Numbered from the stretch's first letter, positions 41,081 to 50,385 are shown. The stretch: DNA of 64,000 nucleotides from Lacrimispora sp. 210928-DFI.3.58 (GCF_020554865.1 NZ_JAJCIC010000018.1:27927-91926); one strand, 5' to 3'. The notes: generated by a model from the letters alone, not told the origin. A program made the numbers and translations.

Positions 41081-43576
41081 ATGGAACGTTATACACCACA
41101 GGCCCAGGAAGCCTTAAGCCTGGCAGTCGAGGTAGCCGAGACTTTGGACCATGGTTATGTGGGCACAGAGCATTTGCTGATCGGGCTTTTGAAAGAGGGC
41201 ACAGGCGTGGCAGCGAAGGTGCTGGAGGATAACGGTGTGGAGGAGGACCGGGTGATCGATCTGGTAAGGCAGCTGATCGCTCCCAATCCCGCCATCCAGA
41301 CAGCAGACCAGACAGCTTACACCCCAAGAGCCCGCCGGGTAATAGAAAACAGCTACCGGGAGGCTGTGCGCTTCAAGGCAGCCCAGATCGGAACAGAGCA
41401 TATCCTGATCGCCATTTTGAGGGAGGGGGACTGCGTTGCCAGCCGCCTGCTCAACACCATCGGCGTCAGCATCCAGAAGCTCTACATTGATCTTCTGGCA
41501 GCTATGGGAGAGGATGCCCCGGTATCCAGGGACGAGGTCCAGAACACAAAGGGGGGGAAAAAGGGCAATGCCACTCCCACTCTGGACAGCTACAGCAGGA
41601 ACCTGACCCAGCTGGCAGCAGAGGGCAAGCTTGATCCTGTGATCGGCAGGGAACAGGAGATCCAGCGCGTGATCCAGATCTTAAGCCGCCGCACCAAGAA
41701 CAATCCCTGCCTGATCGGCGAGCCCGGCGTTGGAAAGACCGCCGTGGTGGAGGGCCTTGCCCAGATGGTAGCCTCCGGGGATGTGCCGGAGACCATTTCC
41801 GGAAAGCGGGTGATGACACTGGATCTGTCCGGCATGGTGGCCGGCTCCAAATACCGGGGTGAATTTGAGGAGCGCATCAAAAATGTCATCGCTGAGGTGA
41901 CGGGGGCAGGAGACGTACTGCTGTTTATTGATGAGATACACACCATCATCGGAGCCGGAGGTGCGGAGGGCGCATTGGACGCCTCCAACATTTTAAAGCC
42001 ATCCCTTGCAAGGGGGGAGATCCAGCTGATCGGCGCCACCACCATCAATGAATACAGGAAATATATTGAAAAGGACTCTGCCTTAGAGCGCCGTTTCCAG
42101 CCGGTTACCGTGGATGAGCCCACAGAGGAGGAATCCATTGCCATCTTAAAGGGCCTGAGGAGCCGTTATGAGGAGCATCACCGGGTGGAGATCACGGATC
42201 CTGCCCTGGATGCCGCTGTAAAGCTCTCCAGCCGCTACATTAATGACCGTTTCCTGCCGGATAAGGCCATTGACCTGATTGACGAGGCAGCCTCCAGAGT
42301 GCGTCTTATGAACTACACAAAGCCTGTTAAGATCAAGGAATATGAGGCTGAGATCGATGCCCTGGAGGAGGATAAGGAGGAGGCCATCAAGAAGGAGGCC
42401 TACGAAAAAGCCGGGGAGATCAAGAAAAAGCAGGAGGCCCTTCGGGGAAAGATTGCGAAGACCCTGGAGAAATGGGAGAAGGAAAAGGAGACGAAGAAGC
42501 TCATTGTCAGCGAGAATGAGATCGCAGACGTGGTCTCCGGCTGGACAAAGATCCCGGTGCGCAAGCTGGCAGAGGAGGAATCGGAGCGGTTAAAGAACTT
42601 AGAGGCCATTCTTCACGAGCGCGTGGTGGGTCAGGAGGAGGCCGTGACGGCCATATCAAAGGCCATCCGCCGCGGCCGTGTGGGCTTAAAGGACCCCAGA
42701 CGCCCCATTGGCTCTTTCCTGTTCTTAGGTCCTACAGGCGTGGGCAAGACAGAGCTTTCCAAAGCTCTCTCTGAGGCAATGTTCGGCACGGAAAATGCCC
42801 TGATCCGCGTGGATATGTCTGAGTACATGGAGAAACACAGCGTATCAAAAATGATCGGATCCCCGCCAGGCTATGTGGGCTATGACGAGGGCGGCCAGCT
42901 CAGCGAGAAGGTGCGCCGCAATCCCTATTCCGTGATCCTGTTTGATGAGATCGAAAAGGCCCACCCGGATGTATTCAACATCCTGCTCCAGGTTCTGGAT
43001 GACGGTCACATCACAGATGCCCAGGGGCGCAAGATTGATTTTAAGAACACCATTATCATCATGACCTCCAACGCAGGTGCGGAAAACATCATTTCCCCGA
43101 AACGCCTTGGCTTTGGAGTGGCGAGCGATGCAAAGGCAGACTATACCTTCATGAAGGACCGTGTCATGGATGAGGTGAAGCGCCTGTTCAAGCCGGAGTT
43201 CTTAAACAGGATCGACGAGATCATTGTGTTCCACCAGCTCACCAGGGAGCACATGAAGGGCATTGCCGAGATCATGCTGAAGGGTATCGGAAAGAGGAGC
43301 AGGGAGCAGCTGGGCATCCAGCTGGCTGTGGACGAGGCTGCCAGGGACTTCCTCATTGACAAGGGCTATGATGACAAGTACGGAGCCCGCCCTCTGCGCA
43401 GGACCATTCAGAGCCTGCTGGAGGATAAGATGGCAGAGGAAATGCTGGAGGGCCGGATCAAGGCAGGCTCCCATGTGGAAGTGGGCTGCAGGGATGGTAA
43501 GCTGACATTTTCCGTGAAGCAGAAGCGCACGGCCAGCCGGAGGAAGAAGGCAGAAGAGAAGGCAGTGACTTCATAA
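41081..43576 (+). CDS. clpC: ClpC AAA+ unfoldase
   Basis: 831 residues. An N-terminal double Clp-N domain (about 1-145) recognises phospho-arginine. AAA-1 has Walker A GEPGVGKT and [10 protein letters not shown] coiled-coil middle domain with a UvrB/C-like stretch ([22 protein letters not shown]) binds adaptors. AAA-2 has GPTGVGKT and [14 protein letters not shown]. The ClpP-docking loop should lie near the KRLGFG stretch after AAA-2. It unfolds proteins for ClpP. AGGAGG lies before the ATG. A basic tail ends the protein. Confidence 0.96.
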   Translation: MERYTPQAQEALSLAVEVAETLDHGYVGTEHLLIGLLKEGTGVAAKVLEDNGVEEDRVIDLVRQLIAPNPAIQTADQTAYTPRARRVIENSYREAVRFKAAQIGTEHILIAILREGDCVASRLLNTIGVSIQKLYIDLLAAMGEDAPVSRDEVQNTKGGKKGNATPTLDSYSRNLTQLAAEGKLDPVIGREQEIQRVIQILSRRTKNNPCLIGEPGVGKTAVVEGLAQMVASGDVPETISGKRVMTLDLSGMVAGSKYRGEFEERIKNVIAEVTGAGDVLLFIDEIHTIIGAGGAEGALDASNILKPSLARGEIQLIGATTINEYRKYIEKDSALERRFQPVTVDEPTEEESIAILKGLRSRYEEHHRVEITDPALDAAVKLSSRYINDRFLPDKAIDLIDEAASRVRLMNYTKPVKIKEYEAEIDALEEDKEEAIKKEAYEKAGEIKKKQEALRGKIAKTLEKWEKEKETKKLIVSENEIADVVSGWTKIPVRKLAEEESERLKNLEAILHERVVGQEEAVTAISKAIRRGRVGLKDPRRPIGSFLFLGPTGVGKTELSKALSEAMFGTENALIRVDMSEYMEKHSVSKMIGSPPGYVGYDEGGQLSEKVRRNPYSVILFDEIEKAHPDVFNILLQVLDDGHITDAQGRKIDFKNTIIIMTSNAGAENIISPKRLGFGVASDAKADYTFMKDRVMDEVKRLFKPEFLNRIDEIIVFHQLTREHMKGIAEIMLKGIGKRSREQLGIQLAVDEAARDFLIDKGYDDKYGARPLRRTIQSLLEDKMAEEMLEGRIKAGSHVEVGCRDGKLTFSVKQKRTASRRKKAEEKAVTS

Positions 43577-43585
43577 TAATTTAAC

Positions 43586-43614
43586 TGGTCATTTTTAGGG
43601 GATTGTTGTATAAT
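43586..43614 (+). promoter_or_regulatory. possible promoter before the conserved hypothetical gene
   Basis: TGGTCA (43586-43591), 17-base spacer, TATAAT (43609-43614). Element D begins at the expected transcription start. Confidence 0.4.
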
Positions 43615-43618
43615 TTTA

Positions 43619-43687
43619 GTAACAGTTCAGGTATAGGACTGAGCTTACGAAAGAACTCACGTAACTGTGAGGGTACGGAACAGTTAC
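43619..43687. mobile_element. miniature GTAAC-ended element D (69 bp, short)
   Basis: Left end GTAACAGTTCAG (43619-43630). Right end CGGAACAGTTAC (43676-43687) reads GTAACTGTTCCG on the other strand, so the first 9 to 10 bases match except one. An internal GTAACTGT pairs with the right end. No target duplication is visible, so it may be an old or deleted copy. Confidence 0.5.
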
Positions 43688-43722
43688 GAACTCACTTTAA
43701 CAGATAGCAGGAGGATAAGAAA

Positions 43723-44139
43723 ATGCCGGTCATTGAAGAATTGATCTGCACAGAGCAGGATGGCACCATTAGTTTTGGCAATTACAGGTTAGGGCAGAAG
43801 GCAAAGAAGTCCGATTTTGAATATCAGGGAGACCTTTATAAGGTCAAGACCTACAATGAGATCACGAAGCTGGAGCGCAATGACATGTTTGTTTATGAGT
43901 CCGTTCCGGGAACAGCAGCAGAGCATTTTAGGGTGACAGATGAAGGTGTTGAATTTACCGTGGAGGGAAGCAAGGATGCCCAGATCACCGTACAGCTGGA
44001 AGATGACACGGAGTATGAGGTGTTCGTTGACGGCACAGCAGTTGGCAGCATGACCACCAATATGAGCGGAAAGCTGAGCGTCAGCGTGGAGCTGGAGGAA
44101 GGCGTTGCTGTGAAAGTCAGCGCCATGAAGAGAGCATAG
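43723..44139 (+). CDS. conserved hypothetical protein (beta-rich, 138 residues)
   Basis: 138 residues, acidic, with no signal peptide or membrane segment. The N-terminus MPVIEELICTEQDGTISFGNY and a second half of short alternating strands (AQITVQLEDDTEYEVFVDGTAVGSM) suggest two small beta domains. I have seen similar short proteins in Lachnospiraceae but cannot assign a function. AGGAGGAT lies before the ATG. The gene sits between clpC and radA with its own likely promoter and terminator. Confidence 0.7.
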   Translation: MPVIEELICTEQDGTISFGNYRLGQKAKKSDFEYQGDLYKVKTYNEITKLERNDMFVYESVPGTAAEHFRVTDEGVEFTVEGSKDAQITVQLEDDTEYEVFVDGTAVGSMTTNMSGKLSVSVELEEGVAVKVSAMKRA

Positions 44140-44185
44140 CTCCCACAGCGAAACAGCATCGGGATACACAGAACACGAACTACAG

Positions 44186-44237
44186 GCGGCACTCGCACAG
44201 GCCAATCGCGATTGAGCACTGTGCCGGGCCGCTTTTC
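44186..44237 (+). terminator. intrinsic terminator after hypothetical gene
   Basis: GCGGCACTCGCACAG (44186-44200) pairs with CTGTGCCGGGCCGC (44219-44232), with internal mismatches, followed by TTTTC. Confidence 0.65.
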
Positions 44238-44240
44238 TTA

Positions 44241-44422
44241 TATCATAGGAAACTCTTCTGGAGCTTCCTATGATACAAAAAGCCCGACATGCAAGATGCA
44301 CACGCCGCGCGAAGGAAAATGTGCTCTAAAAAGCAGAGCACGCGCGGCGGCGGAACGGAAGACGTCGCTTACGCGGCCCGCCGCAGGCGGAGAATCCCGC
44401 GGAGCAGGATTCTTTTTATAAA
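44241..44422 (+). repeat. folded radA leader containing 72-bp repeated module (copy 1)
   Basis: An 11-bp stem TATCATAGGAA (44241-44251) / TTCCTATGATA (44265-44275) is followed by nested stems around GTGCTCT/AGAGCAC. The 72-base module at 44351-44422 matches 57787-57858 at 65 positions. The module ends in a terminator-like GAATCC-N8-GGATTC-TTTTT, only 2 bases before the radA ribosome site. Confidence 0.75.
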
Positions 44423-44432
44423 GGAGAAACCT

Positions 44433-45827
44433 ATGGCAAAAGCAAGATCAACTGCCTTTTTTTGTAAGGAATGCGGCTATGAATCCGCAAAATGGATGGG
44501 CCAGTGTCCGGCCTGCCGGGCCTGGAATTCCATGGTGGAGGAGCCGGTGGCAAAGAAAACAGCTGCTGGCGCTGTCCCATCCCTGGGACGCACCGGTATT
44601 TCCGGCAGCGGGGCTGCCGGGACACGGATCCGCCCATCCCTTCTGTCTGAGATCAGCCTGGAGGAGGAGGACAGGATCGACACCGGCTTTGGGGAGCTGA
44701 ACCGGGTGCTGGGAGACGGGATCGTGGCAGGCTCCCTGGTGCTGGTGGGAGGAGATCCCGGCATCGGAAAATCCACCATCCTTCTCCAGGTGTGCCGTAA
44801 TCTGGCAGGCTCCGGCCTGAAAGTGCTCTACATTTCAGGAGAGGAGTCCCTAAAGCAGATCAAAATGCGGGCAAACCGCATCGGCCCTGTGGAGGGCGAC
44901 CTGAAATTCCTGTGTGAGACCAACTTAGAGCAGATCGAGCAGGCCATTGAGGCAGAGCAGCCAAAGGTGGCTGTCATTGACTCCATCCAGACCATGTACC
45001 GGGAGGATATCTCCTCGGCCCCCGGAAGCGTCAGCCAGGTGAGGGAGTCCACAGGGATCCTGATGCAGATCGCCAAAAGCCGCGGGATCACCATCTTCAT
45101 TGTGGGACACGTCACAAAGGAAGGCGTAGTGGCAGGCCCCAGGGTATTGGAGCATATGGTTGATACAGTCCTCTACTTTGAGGGAGACCGGAATGCCTCC
45201 TACCGCATCCTGCGCAGCGTCAAGAACCGTTTTGGCTCCACCAATGAGATCGGAGTCTTTGAGATGGAGGAGGAGGGCCTTGTGGAGGTGGAAAACCCCT
45301 CGGAATACATGCTGGATGGCCGCCCGGAGGAGGCATCAGGGGCAGTGGTATCCTGCTCCATGGAGGGCACCAGGCCCATCCTGCTGGAGGTCCAGGCCCT
45401 GGTGGCAGAGACCAACTTCGGTATGCCCAGGCGGACTGCTGCGGGAACAGACTACAACCGCGTGAACCTCCTCATGGCAGTGCTGGAAAAACGCTGCCGC
45501 TACCAGCTGTCCCGCTTTGACGCCTATGTGAACATTGCAGGGGGAATGCGCATGAATGAGCCTGCACTGGACCTGGCCATCGTCATGGCCCTCATGTCCA
45601 GCTACAAGGACCGCCCGGTGGATCCGGGCATGCTGATATTCGGCGAGGTGGGCCTGTCCGGCGAGGTCCGTGCCGTATCCCAGGCAGCCCAGCGGGTAAA
45701 CGAGGCTTTGAAAATGGGCTTCACCTCCTGCGTTCTTCCGAAGGTGTGCTTGGGCAAGCTGAAGCCGGTGGAGGGTATACGCCTGATCGGGGTGTCAAAT
45801 GTGAGGGAGGCCATTGGGCTATTATAG
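44433..45827 (+). CDS. radA: DNA repair protein RadA
   Basis: 464 residues. The N-terminal zinc finger has C11-x2-C14 and C25-x2-C28. A RecA-like ATPase follows with Walker A GGDPGIGKST, then the RadA motif VKNRFGSTNEIG and a C-terminal Lon-protease-like domain (LSGEVRAVSQAAQRVNEA). It promotes branch migration during recombination repair. AAAGGAG 6 bases before ATG 44433 fixes the start; the upstream extension covers the repeated leader. The stop codon TAG shares its G with the left end of element B. Confidence 0.95.
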   Translation: MAKARSTAFFCKECGYESAKWMGQCPACRAWNSMVEEPVAKKTAAGAVPSLGRTGISGSGAAGTRIRPSLLSEISLEEEDRIDTGFGELNRVLGDGIVAGSLVLVGGDPGIGKSTILLQVCRNLAGSGLKVLYISGEESLKQIKMRANRIGPVEGDLKFLCETNLEQIEQAIEAEQPKVAVIDSIQTMYREDISSAPGSVSQVRESTGILMQIAKSRGITIFIVGHVTKEGVVAGPRVLEHMVDTVLYFEGDRNASYRILRSVKNRFGSTNEIGVFEMEEEGLVEVENPSEYMLDGRPEEASGAVVSCSMEGTRPILLEVQALVAETNFGMPRRTAAGTDYNRVNLLMAVLEKRCRYQLSRFDAYVNIAGGMRMNEPALDLAIVMALMSSYKDRPVDPGMLIFGEVGLSGEVRAVSQAAQRVNEALKMGFTSCVLPKVCLGKLKPVEGIRLIGVSNVREAIGLL

Positions 45828-45977
45828 TAACCGTTCAGACGGCCGCCGGGAGGGCGGCTGGCGCTCCGGTTTCGGACATAAGAAGCACTAAGCCACCTGA
45901 TTTTTCCGAAAAGCCAGAGCAGCATCAAAGCAACTCGCTGCGCTCAGACAATCATTGATGCTGCTCTGAACGGTTAC
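45827..45977. mobile_element. miniature GTAAC-ended element B (151 bp)
   Basis: Perfect 12-bp inverted ends GTAACCGTTCAG (45827-45838) and CTGAACGGTTAC (45966-45977). Its left ~85 bases resemble the reverse complement of the right part of element A. The inner stem-loop (arms 45915-45928 and 45955-45968) has its 26-base loop in the same plus-strand orientation as in A. No clear target duplication is seen. It abuts the radA stop codon. Confidence 0.75.
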
Positions 45978-45998
45978 GGAAAATATGAAAAAAAATTG

Positions 45999-46027
45999 TT
46001 GACACATTTCAAATCATATGCTATTAT
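45999..46027 (+). promoter_or_regulatory. promoter of tRNA-Trp gene
   Basis: TTGACA (45999-46004), 17-base spacer, TATTAT (46022-46027). Confidence 0.8.
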
Positions 46028-46055
46028 AACAAAGGTTCGGAAATGCTTCCGATAC

Positions 46056-46126
46056 AGGGGATTAGTTCAATGGTAGAGCAGCGGTCTCCAAAACCGTAGA
46101 TGGGGGTTCGAGCCCCTCATCCCCTG
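46056..46126 (+). tRNA. tRNA-Trp (anticodon CCA)
   Basis: The acceptor AGGGGAT pairs with ATCCCCT and the discriminator is G. The anticodon arm GCGGT-CTCCAAA-ACCGT gives anticodon CCA. The T arm is GGGGG-TTCGAGC-CCCTC. CCA is not encoded at the end. Confidence 0.95.
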
Positions 46127-46158
46127 CTGACTATTTAAAAGAATAGCCCAACCCAGTG

Positions 46159-46207
46159 AGGTCAGATTTCCTTGAGTGTACAAGGTGATCTGGCTTTTTT
46201 ATTTTTC
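46159..46207 (+). terminator. intrinsic terminator after tRNA-Trp
   Basis: GTCAGAT...CCTTG pairs with CAAGG...ATCTGGC and is followed by TTTTTTATTTTT. Confidence 0.8.
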
Positions 46208-46261
46208 CGCACTTTCCTTATTTTTACAATTTCCGGCAGCAGCCGGAGCAGAAGTTGGACA

Positions 46262-46290
46262 TTGATTTGTGAGGTCGTCGGTTGTATAAT
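46262..46290 (+). promoter_or_regulatory. promoter of M28 peptidase gene
   Basis: TTGATT (46262-46267), 17-base spacer, TATAAT (46285-46290), predicting transcription from about 46297. Element C therefore lies in the 5' untranslated region. Confidence 0.7.
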
Positions 46291-46315
46291 AGGTCTGTTA
46301 TCATTCGGAATATAG

Positions 46316-46403
46316 GTAACAGTTCAGATTTCCACATCGGATGGACATCCGATGCTTTTTGTCCGGTCTAGCCGGGCAAGAAGATACCCGTCTGAACTGT
46401 TAC
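46316..46403. mobile_element. miniature GTAAC-ended element C (88 bp) with perfect 8-bp target duplication
   Basis: Perfect 13-bp inverted ends GTAACAGTTCAGA (46316-46328) and TCTGAACTGTTAC (46391-46403). The flanks GAATATAG at 46308-46315 and 46404-46411 are identical, the mark of a transposition event with an 8-bp target duplication. The inside has the stem ATCGGATG/CATCCGAT. It is non-coding. Confidence 0.85.
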
Positions 46404-46430
46404 GAATATAGAGATATGGAGGCAGGTCCA

Positions 46431-48503
46431 TTGAGTATACGGGAAACGATTTTAGAGAAGATCGATACAGGTTATTCTTACCAGCTGGCAAAGCGGATGG
46501 AAACCTATAAGTCAAACCAGGTACTGGGCTATCGGACAGCGGGATCGGAGGCAGAATACAAAACGGGAGAAATGCTCCGGAAGGAGATGGTGAGGATCGG
46601 CCTATCCCAGGTGGAAAAGGACAGGGTGACAGTGGACGGCTGGGAATTTAAGAAGGCAGTTCTCACCTTTGTGTCAAAGGACGGCATGGAGAAGCAGGTG
46701 CAGCTGGGGGCTTATCAGACGACCCTGGTGACAGACGGGCAGGAGGAATGCTCCCTTATGTACCTGGGAAAAGGTACGGAACAAGATTATGAGGGAAAGG
46801 ATGTGTCCGGAAAGCTGGTGCTGGTGGATATCAACCAGAGGGATGAGTGGTGGATCAATTATCCGGTCTATCAGGCACATTTAAAGGGAGCAAAGGCTCT
46901 GATCGCGGTCCAGTGCGGAGGCTATGGGGAGATCGGGGATGAGGCCCTGAATGCCCAGGACATTGCAGGCCCGGAGGACGCGCCGGCATTTTCCATATCC
47001 AGAAAAGATGCGGCTGAGCTGAAGGCGCTTTTGGAAGAACAGGAGGAGATCAGGGTACGGCTGGATGCGGACACCCGCGTCACGAGGAACTGCACCACCT
47101 ACAACGTAAGAGGCTGCATCCCCGGAAGGCATCCTGACAGGATCGTGCTCCTGTCAGCCCACTACGACTCCTATTTCAGCGGCTTTCAGGATGACAATAC
47201 GGCGGTGTCCATGATGCTCGGCATTGCAAAGGCGCTGATCGACAGCGGTTTTCAGCCAAATAACACCATTATGTTCTGTGCCATGGCGGCAGAGGAGTGG
47301 GGCGTGGCGGATTCCTGGTTCGACTGGTCGGCAGGGGCCTATGAGCAGGTGTTTACCGCGCATCCGGAATGGGCAGGGAAGGTGATCGCAGACCTGAACT
47401 TTGAGCTTCCGGCTCTGGCCCATGGGACAAGGGCAAGGATACGCAGCTGCTATGAATATACAAGGTTTCTGGAGGAGTTCCTTTCCGGGCTTCCCGACCT
47501 GACCCACGCTTATCCTGAGGAGGCCCAGGTGGTGGCTCCCATTGAGACCTGGTCCGATGATTTTTCCATGGCCATTGCCGGGATCCCCTCTATGGTGAAT
47601 GATTTTACGGGCGGAAGCTTTATGGAGACCCATTACCACTCCCAGTTTGACAATGACGATTACTACGATGAGAAGGTATACAAACTCCATCACGAAATGT
47701 TTGCCCTGCTGATCGAAGCCCTGGACAGGACAGCAGTGGTTCCCTTAAGCTTTGGCCCGGTGATGCACAGGGCGGCGGAGATGGCAGAGGAAGGCATCCG
47801 ACTCACAGCGTCCCGGGAGGGGAAGACAGCTCCAGAGAAAGGTCTGGGAGGTGCAGAGACAGAGGAAGCTCAGGGGCTTGAGGCAGCTCTTCGGAATTTA
47901 AAGGAGCAGCTCCTTTTGGCCCGGGAACGGGAGGAGCAGGCCTACCTAAGGCTGAAGGAGCAGAACAGCCGTTATGACAGGCTTTTATCAGAGGGCCGCT
48001 GTGAGGAGGCAGAGGAGCTGTTTTCCTCCTTAAGGGAGCTTGAGGCAGACTGCCTTCGGAAGTTTAAGGCAGAGCAGGATGCTTTTGTGCGCATTGACTG
48101 GTATGGAAATGTGCTCTATCCCCATGAGCTTTTGATCCAAAAGCTCAGCCTCCTCACAGGAGCTGCAATGGATCTGAAGGAGGGCAGGCTTTCACAGGCC
48201 TTAAAAAAGCTTTACCAGGTGGATAACAATGCCTATGCCTTTATGTTTGGCCCCGAAGTGTACCGCCATTTTACAGACTATGTGCTGAGACAGCCAAAAG
48301 AGAGGCTGAAATGGGGCTACGGGAGGCTCATGGAGCATGCAGACCTGTACGAGCTGGTGAGAAGCCTTTTAAAGAAGCAGGAAAAGGGAGAGAAGGAGTA
48401 CCGGGAGGAAGCCGTCTATCTGGAGAAGGTCTGTGGGGAAGAGAGGAAGCAGGCCCTGTGCGCAGTGGAGGAGCTCTGCCGGACGGTAAAGAAAAGCTTC
48501 TGA
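46431..48503 (+). CDS. M28 family zinc aminopeptidase-like protein
   Basis: 690 residues. A PA-like insert (about 110-200) precedes the M28 peptidase domain with metal ligands His244-x-Asp246 (SAHYDSYFSGFQDDN), AAEEWG and the late His in HYHSQFDN. The last ~220 residues are helical, Glu/Leu/Arg-rich and probably coiled coil, an extension not usual for M28 enzymes. No signal peptide is seen, so it should be cytoplasmic. The TTG at 46431 has GGAGG 8 bases upstream; the in-frame ATG at 46416 has no site and overlaps that GGAGG. Confidence 0.83.
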   Translation: MSIRETILEKIDTGYSYQLAKRMETYKSNQVLGYRTAGSEAEYKTGEMLRKEMVRIGLSQVEKDRVTVDGWEFKKAVLTFVSKDGMEKQVQLGAYQTTLVTDGQEECSLMYLGKGTEQDYEGKDVSGKLVLVDINQRDEWWINYPVYQAHLKGAKALIAVQCGGYGEIGDEALNAQDIAGPEDAPAFSISRKDAAELKALLEEQEEIRVRLDADTRVTRNCTTYNVRGCIPGRHPDRIVLLSAHYDSYFSGFQDDNTAVSMMLGIAKALIDSGFQPNNTIMFCAMAAEEWGVADSWFDWSAGAYEQVFTAHPEWAGKVIADLNFELPALAHGTRARIRSCYEYTRFLEEFLSGLPDLTHAYPEEAQVVAPIETWSDDFSMAIAGIPSMVNDFTGGSFMETHYHSQFDNDDYYDEKVYKLHHEMFALLIEALDRTAVVPLSFGPVMHRAAEMAEEGIRLTASREGKTAPEKGLGGAETEEAQGLEAALRNLKEQLLLAREREEQAYLRLKEQNSRYDRLLSEGRCEEAEELFSSLRELEADCLRKFKAEQDAFVRIDWYGNVLYPHELLIQKLSLLTGAAMDLKEGRLSQALKKLYQVDNNAYAFMFGPEVYRHFTDYVLRQPKERLKWGYGRLMEHADLYELVRSLLKKQEKGEKEYREEAVYLEKVCGEERKQALCAVEELCRTVKKSF

Positions 48504-48529
48504 GAGTACCGATTACGAATCTGGAGGAA

Positions 48530-49177
48530 ATGTTTGTAACCATGGAAAGTGATAAATTATACCGCGTGCAGAAAACGGATCTGCCGAAGCTGGAAAAGCT
48601 GCTGTACAAATGCTTTGAGCACGATCCTCTCTATGAGACTCTGATACCGGACGAAGAGGTGAGAAAACGTCTGATGCCGGAGCTGTTCCACTGCGATATG
48701 GATGAATTCTACGAGACCTGTGAGATCTTTTCTGACAGTGAGGACTTAAACGGTATCCTGGTGGTCTCTGATGAGGCGGAGCCCTACAATATGTTCCGGT
48801 TCTATTTTTCCGAGGCAAAGGCTGCTCTGCAGACAGACACCTATCTGATCAAGGAGGATCCGTCCCTTAGGACCTTTTCTAATTTTTTAAAGGGCGAGGA
48901 CTACTTAAATTCCCGGTGGACAGCCCAGCTCCACCAAAACAAAAGGCTGCATATCATCTACCTGGCAGTGGACCCTGAGATGCAGCACCACGGGATCGCG
49001 GCAGAGCTTATGAATGAGACGATCGGATATGCCAGCCGCAACAGGATGATGATCTCCCTGGAGACCCATAATGAGAAGAACCTTGATTTTTACCGTCATT
49101 TCGGCTTCAAGGTGTATGGAATAATGAAAAAAGGCTTCCCTCTTGAGCAATACTGCCTGATACGGGAAGTGCAGTAA
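48530..49177 (+). CDS. GNAT family N-acetyltransferase
   Basis: About 215 residues. The C-terminal half is a GNAT fold: LHIIYLAVDPEMQHHGIAAELMNETIGYA carries the acetyl-CoA loop (R/Q-x-x-G-x-A, here QHHGIA), and NLDFYRHFGFKVYG is motif B. The substrate is unknown. The start is uncertain: ATG 48530 is only 2 bases after GGAGG, and the in-frame ATG 48542 is 14 bases after it. It follows the M28 gene by 26 bases and is probably cotranscribed. Confidence 0.82.
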   Translation: MFVTMESDKLYRVQKTDLPKLEKLLYKCFEHDPLYETLIPDEEVRKRLMPELFHCDMDEFYETCEIFSDSEDLNGILVVSDEAEPYNMFRFYFSEAKAALQTDTYLIKEDPSLRTFSNFLKGEDYLNSRWTAQLHQNKRLHIIYLAVDPEMQHHGIAAELMNETIGYASRNRMMISLETHNEKNLDFYRHFGFKVYGIMKKGFPLEQYCLIREVQ

Positions 49178-49233
49178 ACCTTCATGCCGTCTATCGGCGG
49201 CAGGCGCTTTATAGGAAAAGAGGAGAGCAGAGC

Positions 49234-50385
49234 ATGAATAAAAAAGAATGTAACGAGATCAAAAAGCTGTTTACCCCGGCAAACTGCGCCATCAGCCGTA
49301 TCTGCGGCTGCTATGTGGACTCGGAGAAGAATAAGAGAACAGAGCTTAAGGAAGCATTCCTGTCCCTTCCGGAGGAGGAGGCCTTCAAATATTTCACTAT
49401 TTTCAGAAACGGGCTGTCAGGAACCGTGGGAAAGAATCTGATCAATATGGAATTTCCTTTACATACAGAGGCAGAGGGGGGCACCCAGGAGTTCCTTCTA
49501 AAGCTCAGGGACAGCAGGCTGACGGATGATGAGCTGCTGGAGGCGTTTTATGACAAGGTGATCGCAAATTATGATTACGGGGAGAATTATTACATTATCT
49601 TGATCCACTGCGCCTACGATATCCCTGCAAAGGCCACAGACGGTTCAGAAATGTTTGACGCCTCAGACTACGTATATGAGTTCATCCAGTGCACCATATG
49701 CCCTGTAAAGCTCTCAAAGGCCGGACTCTGCTACAACTCCGTCACAAACGCCATTGAGAACCGCACCAGGGACTGGCTGGTGGAAGCGCCGCAGCAGGGC
49801 TTTTTGTTCCCTGCCTTTAATGACAGGAATACCGATATCCACAGCCTTCTCTACTATGCAAAGAACCCGGAGGAGCTGCCGGAGACACTGATTGACGAGC
49901 TGCTGGGCTGTGTGATCCCTATGTCGGCGAAAAACCAGAAGGAGACCTTCCAGGCCATTGTGGAGGAAACCCTGGGGGAAAACTGTGATTTTGAGACAGT
50001 GAAAAATATCCATGAGAATTTAAACGAGCTTCTGGAGGAGACAAAGGACGAGCCGGTACCTTTGACACTGGATAAGTACCAGGTAAAGCGTCTTTTGGAA
50101 AATAATGGGGCTGCTCCTGAAAAGCTGGAGGAATTGGAGCAGCGCTATGCTGAGGCCGGAGACGAGGCAGAGACCAGCTTTGTGGCCGCCAATGTGGTGA
50201 ATACAAGGAGCATGGAGATCAAGACGCCGGATGTGAGTATCAAGGTAGCCCCTGACAAGGCTTACTTAGTGGAAAACAGGCTGGTGGACGGACGTCCCTG
50301 CATTGTCATTGCCATCAATGAGCATGTGGAGATCAACGGCATCACCGTGCGGCCGGTGGCTGCGCCGAAGACAGAAGAAGCGTAA
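49234..50385 (+). CDS. DUF4317 protein
   Basis: 383 residues, soluble, no signal peptide. The N-terminus MNKKECNEIKKLFTPANCAISRICGCYVDSEK and the later NYYIILIHCAYDIPAKATDGSEMFDASDYVYEFI are those of DUF4317 proteins, common and almost confined to Clostridia. Function unknown. AGGAGAGCAG lies upstream of the ATG. It may be read with the M28 and GNAT genes. Confidence 0.85.
   Translation: MNKKECNEIKKLFTPANCAISRICGCYVDSEKNKRTELKEAFLSLPEEEAFKYFTIFRNGLSGTVGKNLINMEFPLHTEAEGGTQEFLLKLRDSRLTDDELLEAFYDKVIANYDYGENYYIILIHCAYDIPAKATDGSEMFDASDYVYEFIQCTICPVKLSKAGLCYNSVTNAIENRTRDWLVEAPQQGFLFPAFNDRNTDIHSLLYYAKNPEELPETLIDELLGCVIPMSAKNQKETFQAIVEETLGENCDFETVKNIHENLNELLEETKDEPVPLTLDKYQVKRLLENNGAAPEKLEELEQRYAEAGDEAETSFVAANVVNTRSMEIKTPDVSIKVAPDKAYLVENRLVDGRPCIVIAINEHVEINGITVRPVAAPKTEEA

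Noticed and set aside
45827..45977. Target duplication of element B
   Set aside because: The flanks CTATTATA and GGAAAATA do not match, so insertion of B cannot be shown from this window although its ends are perfect.
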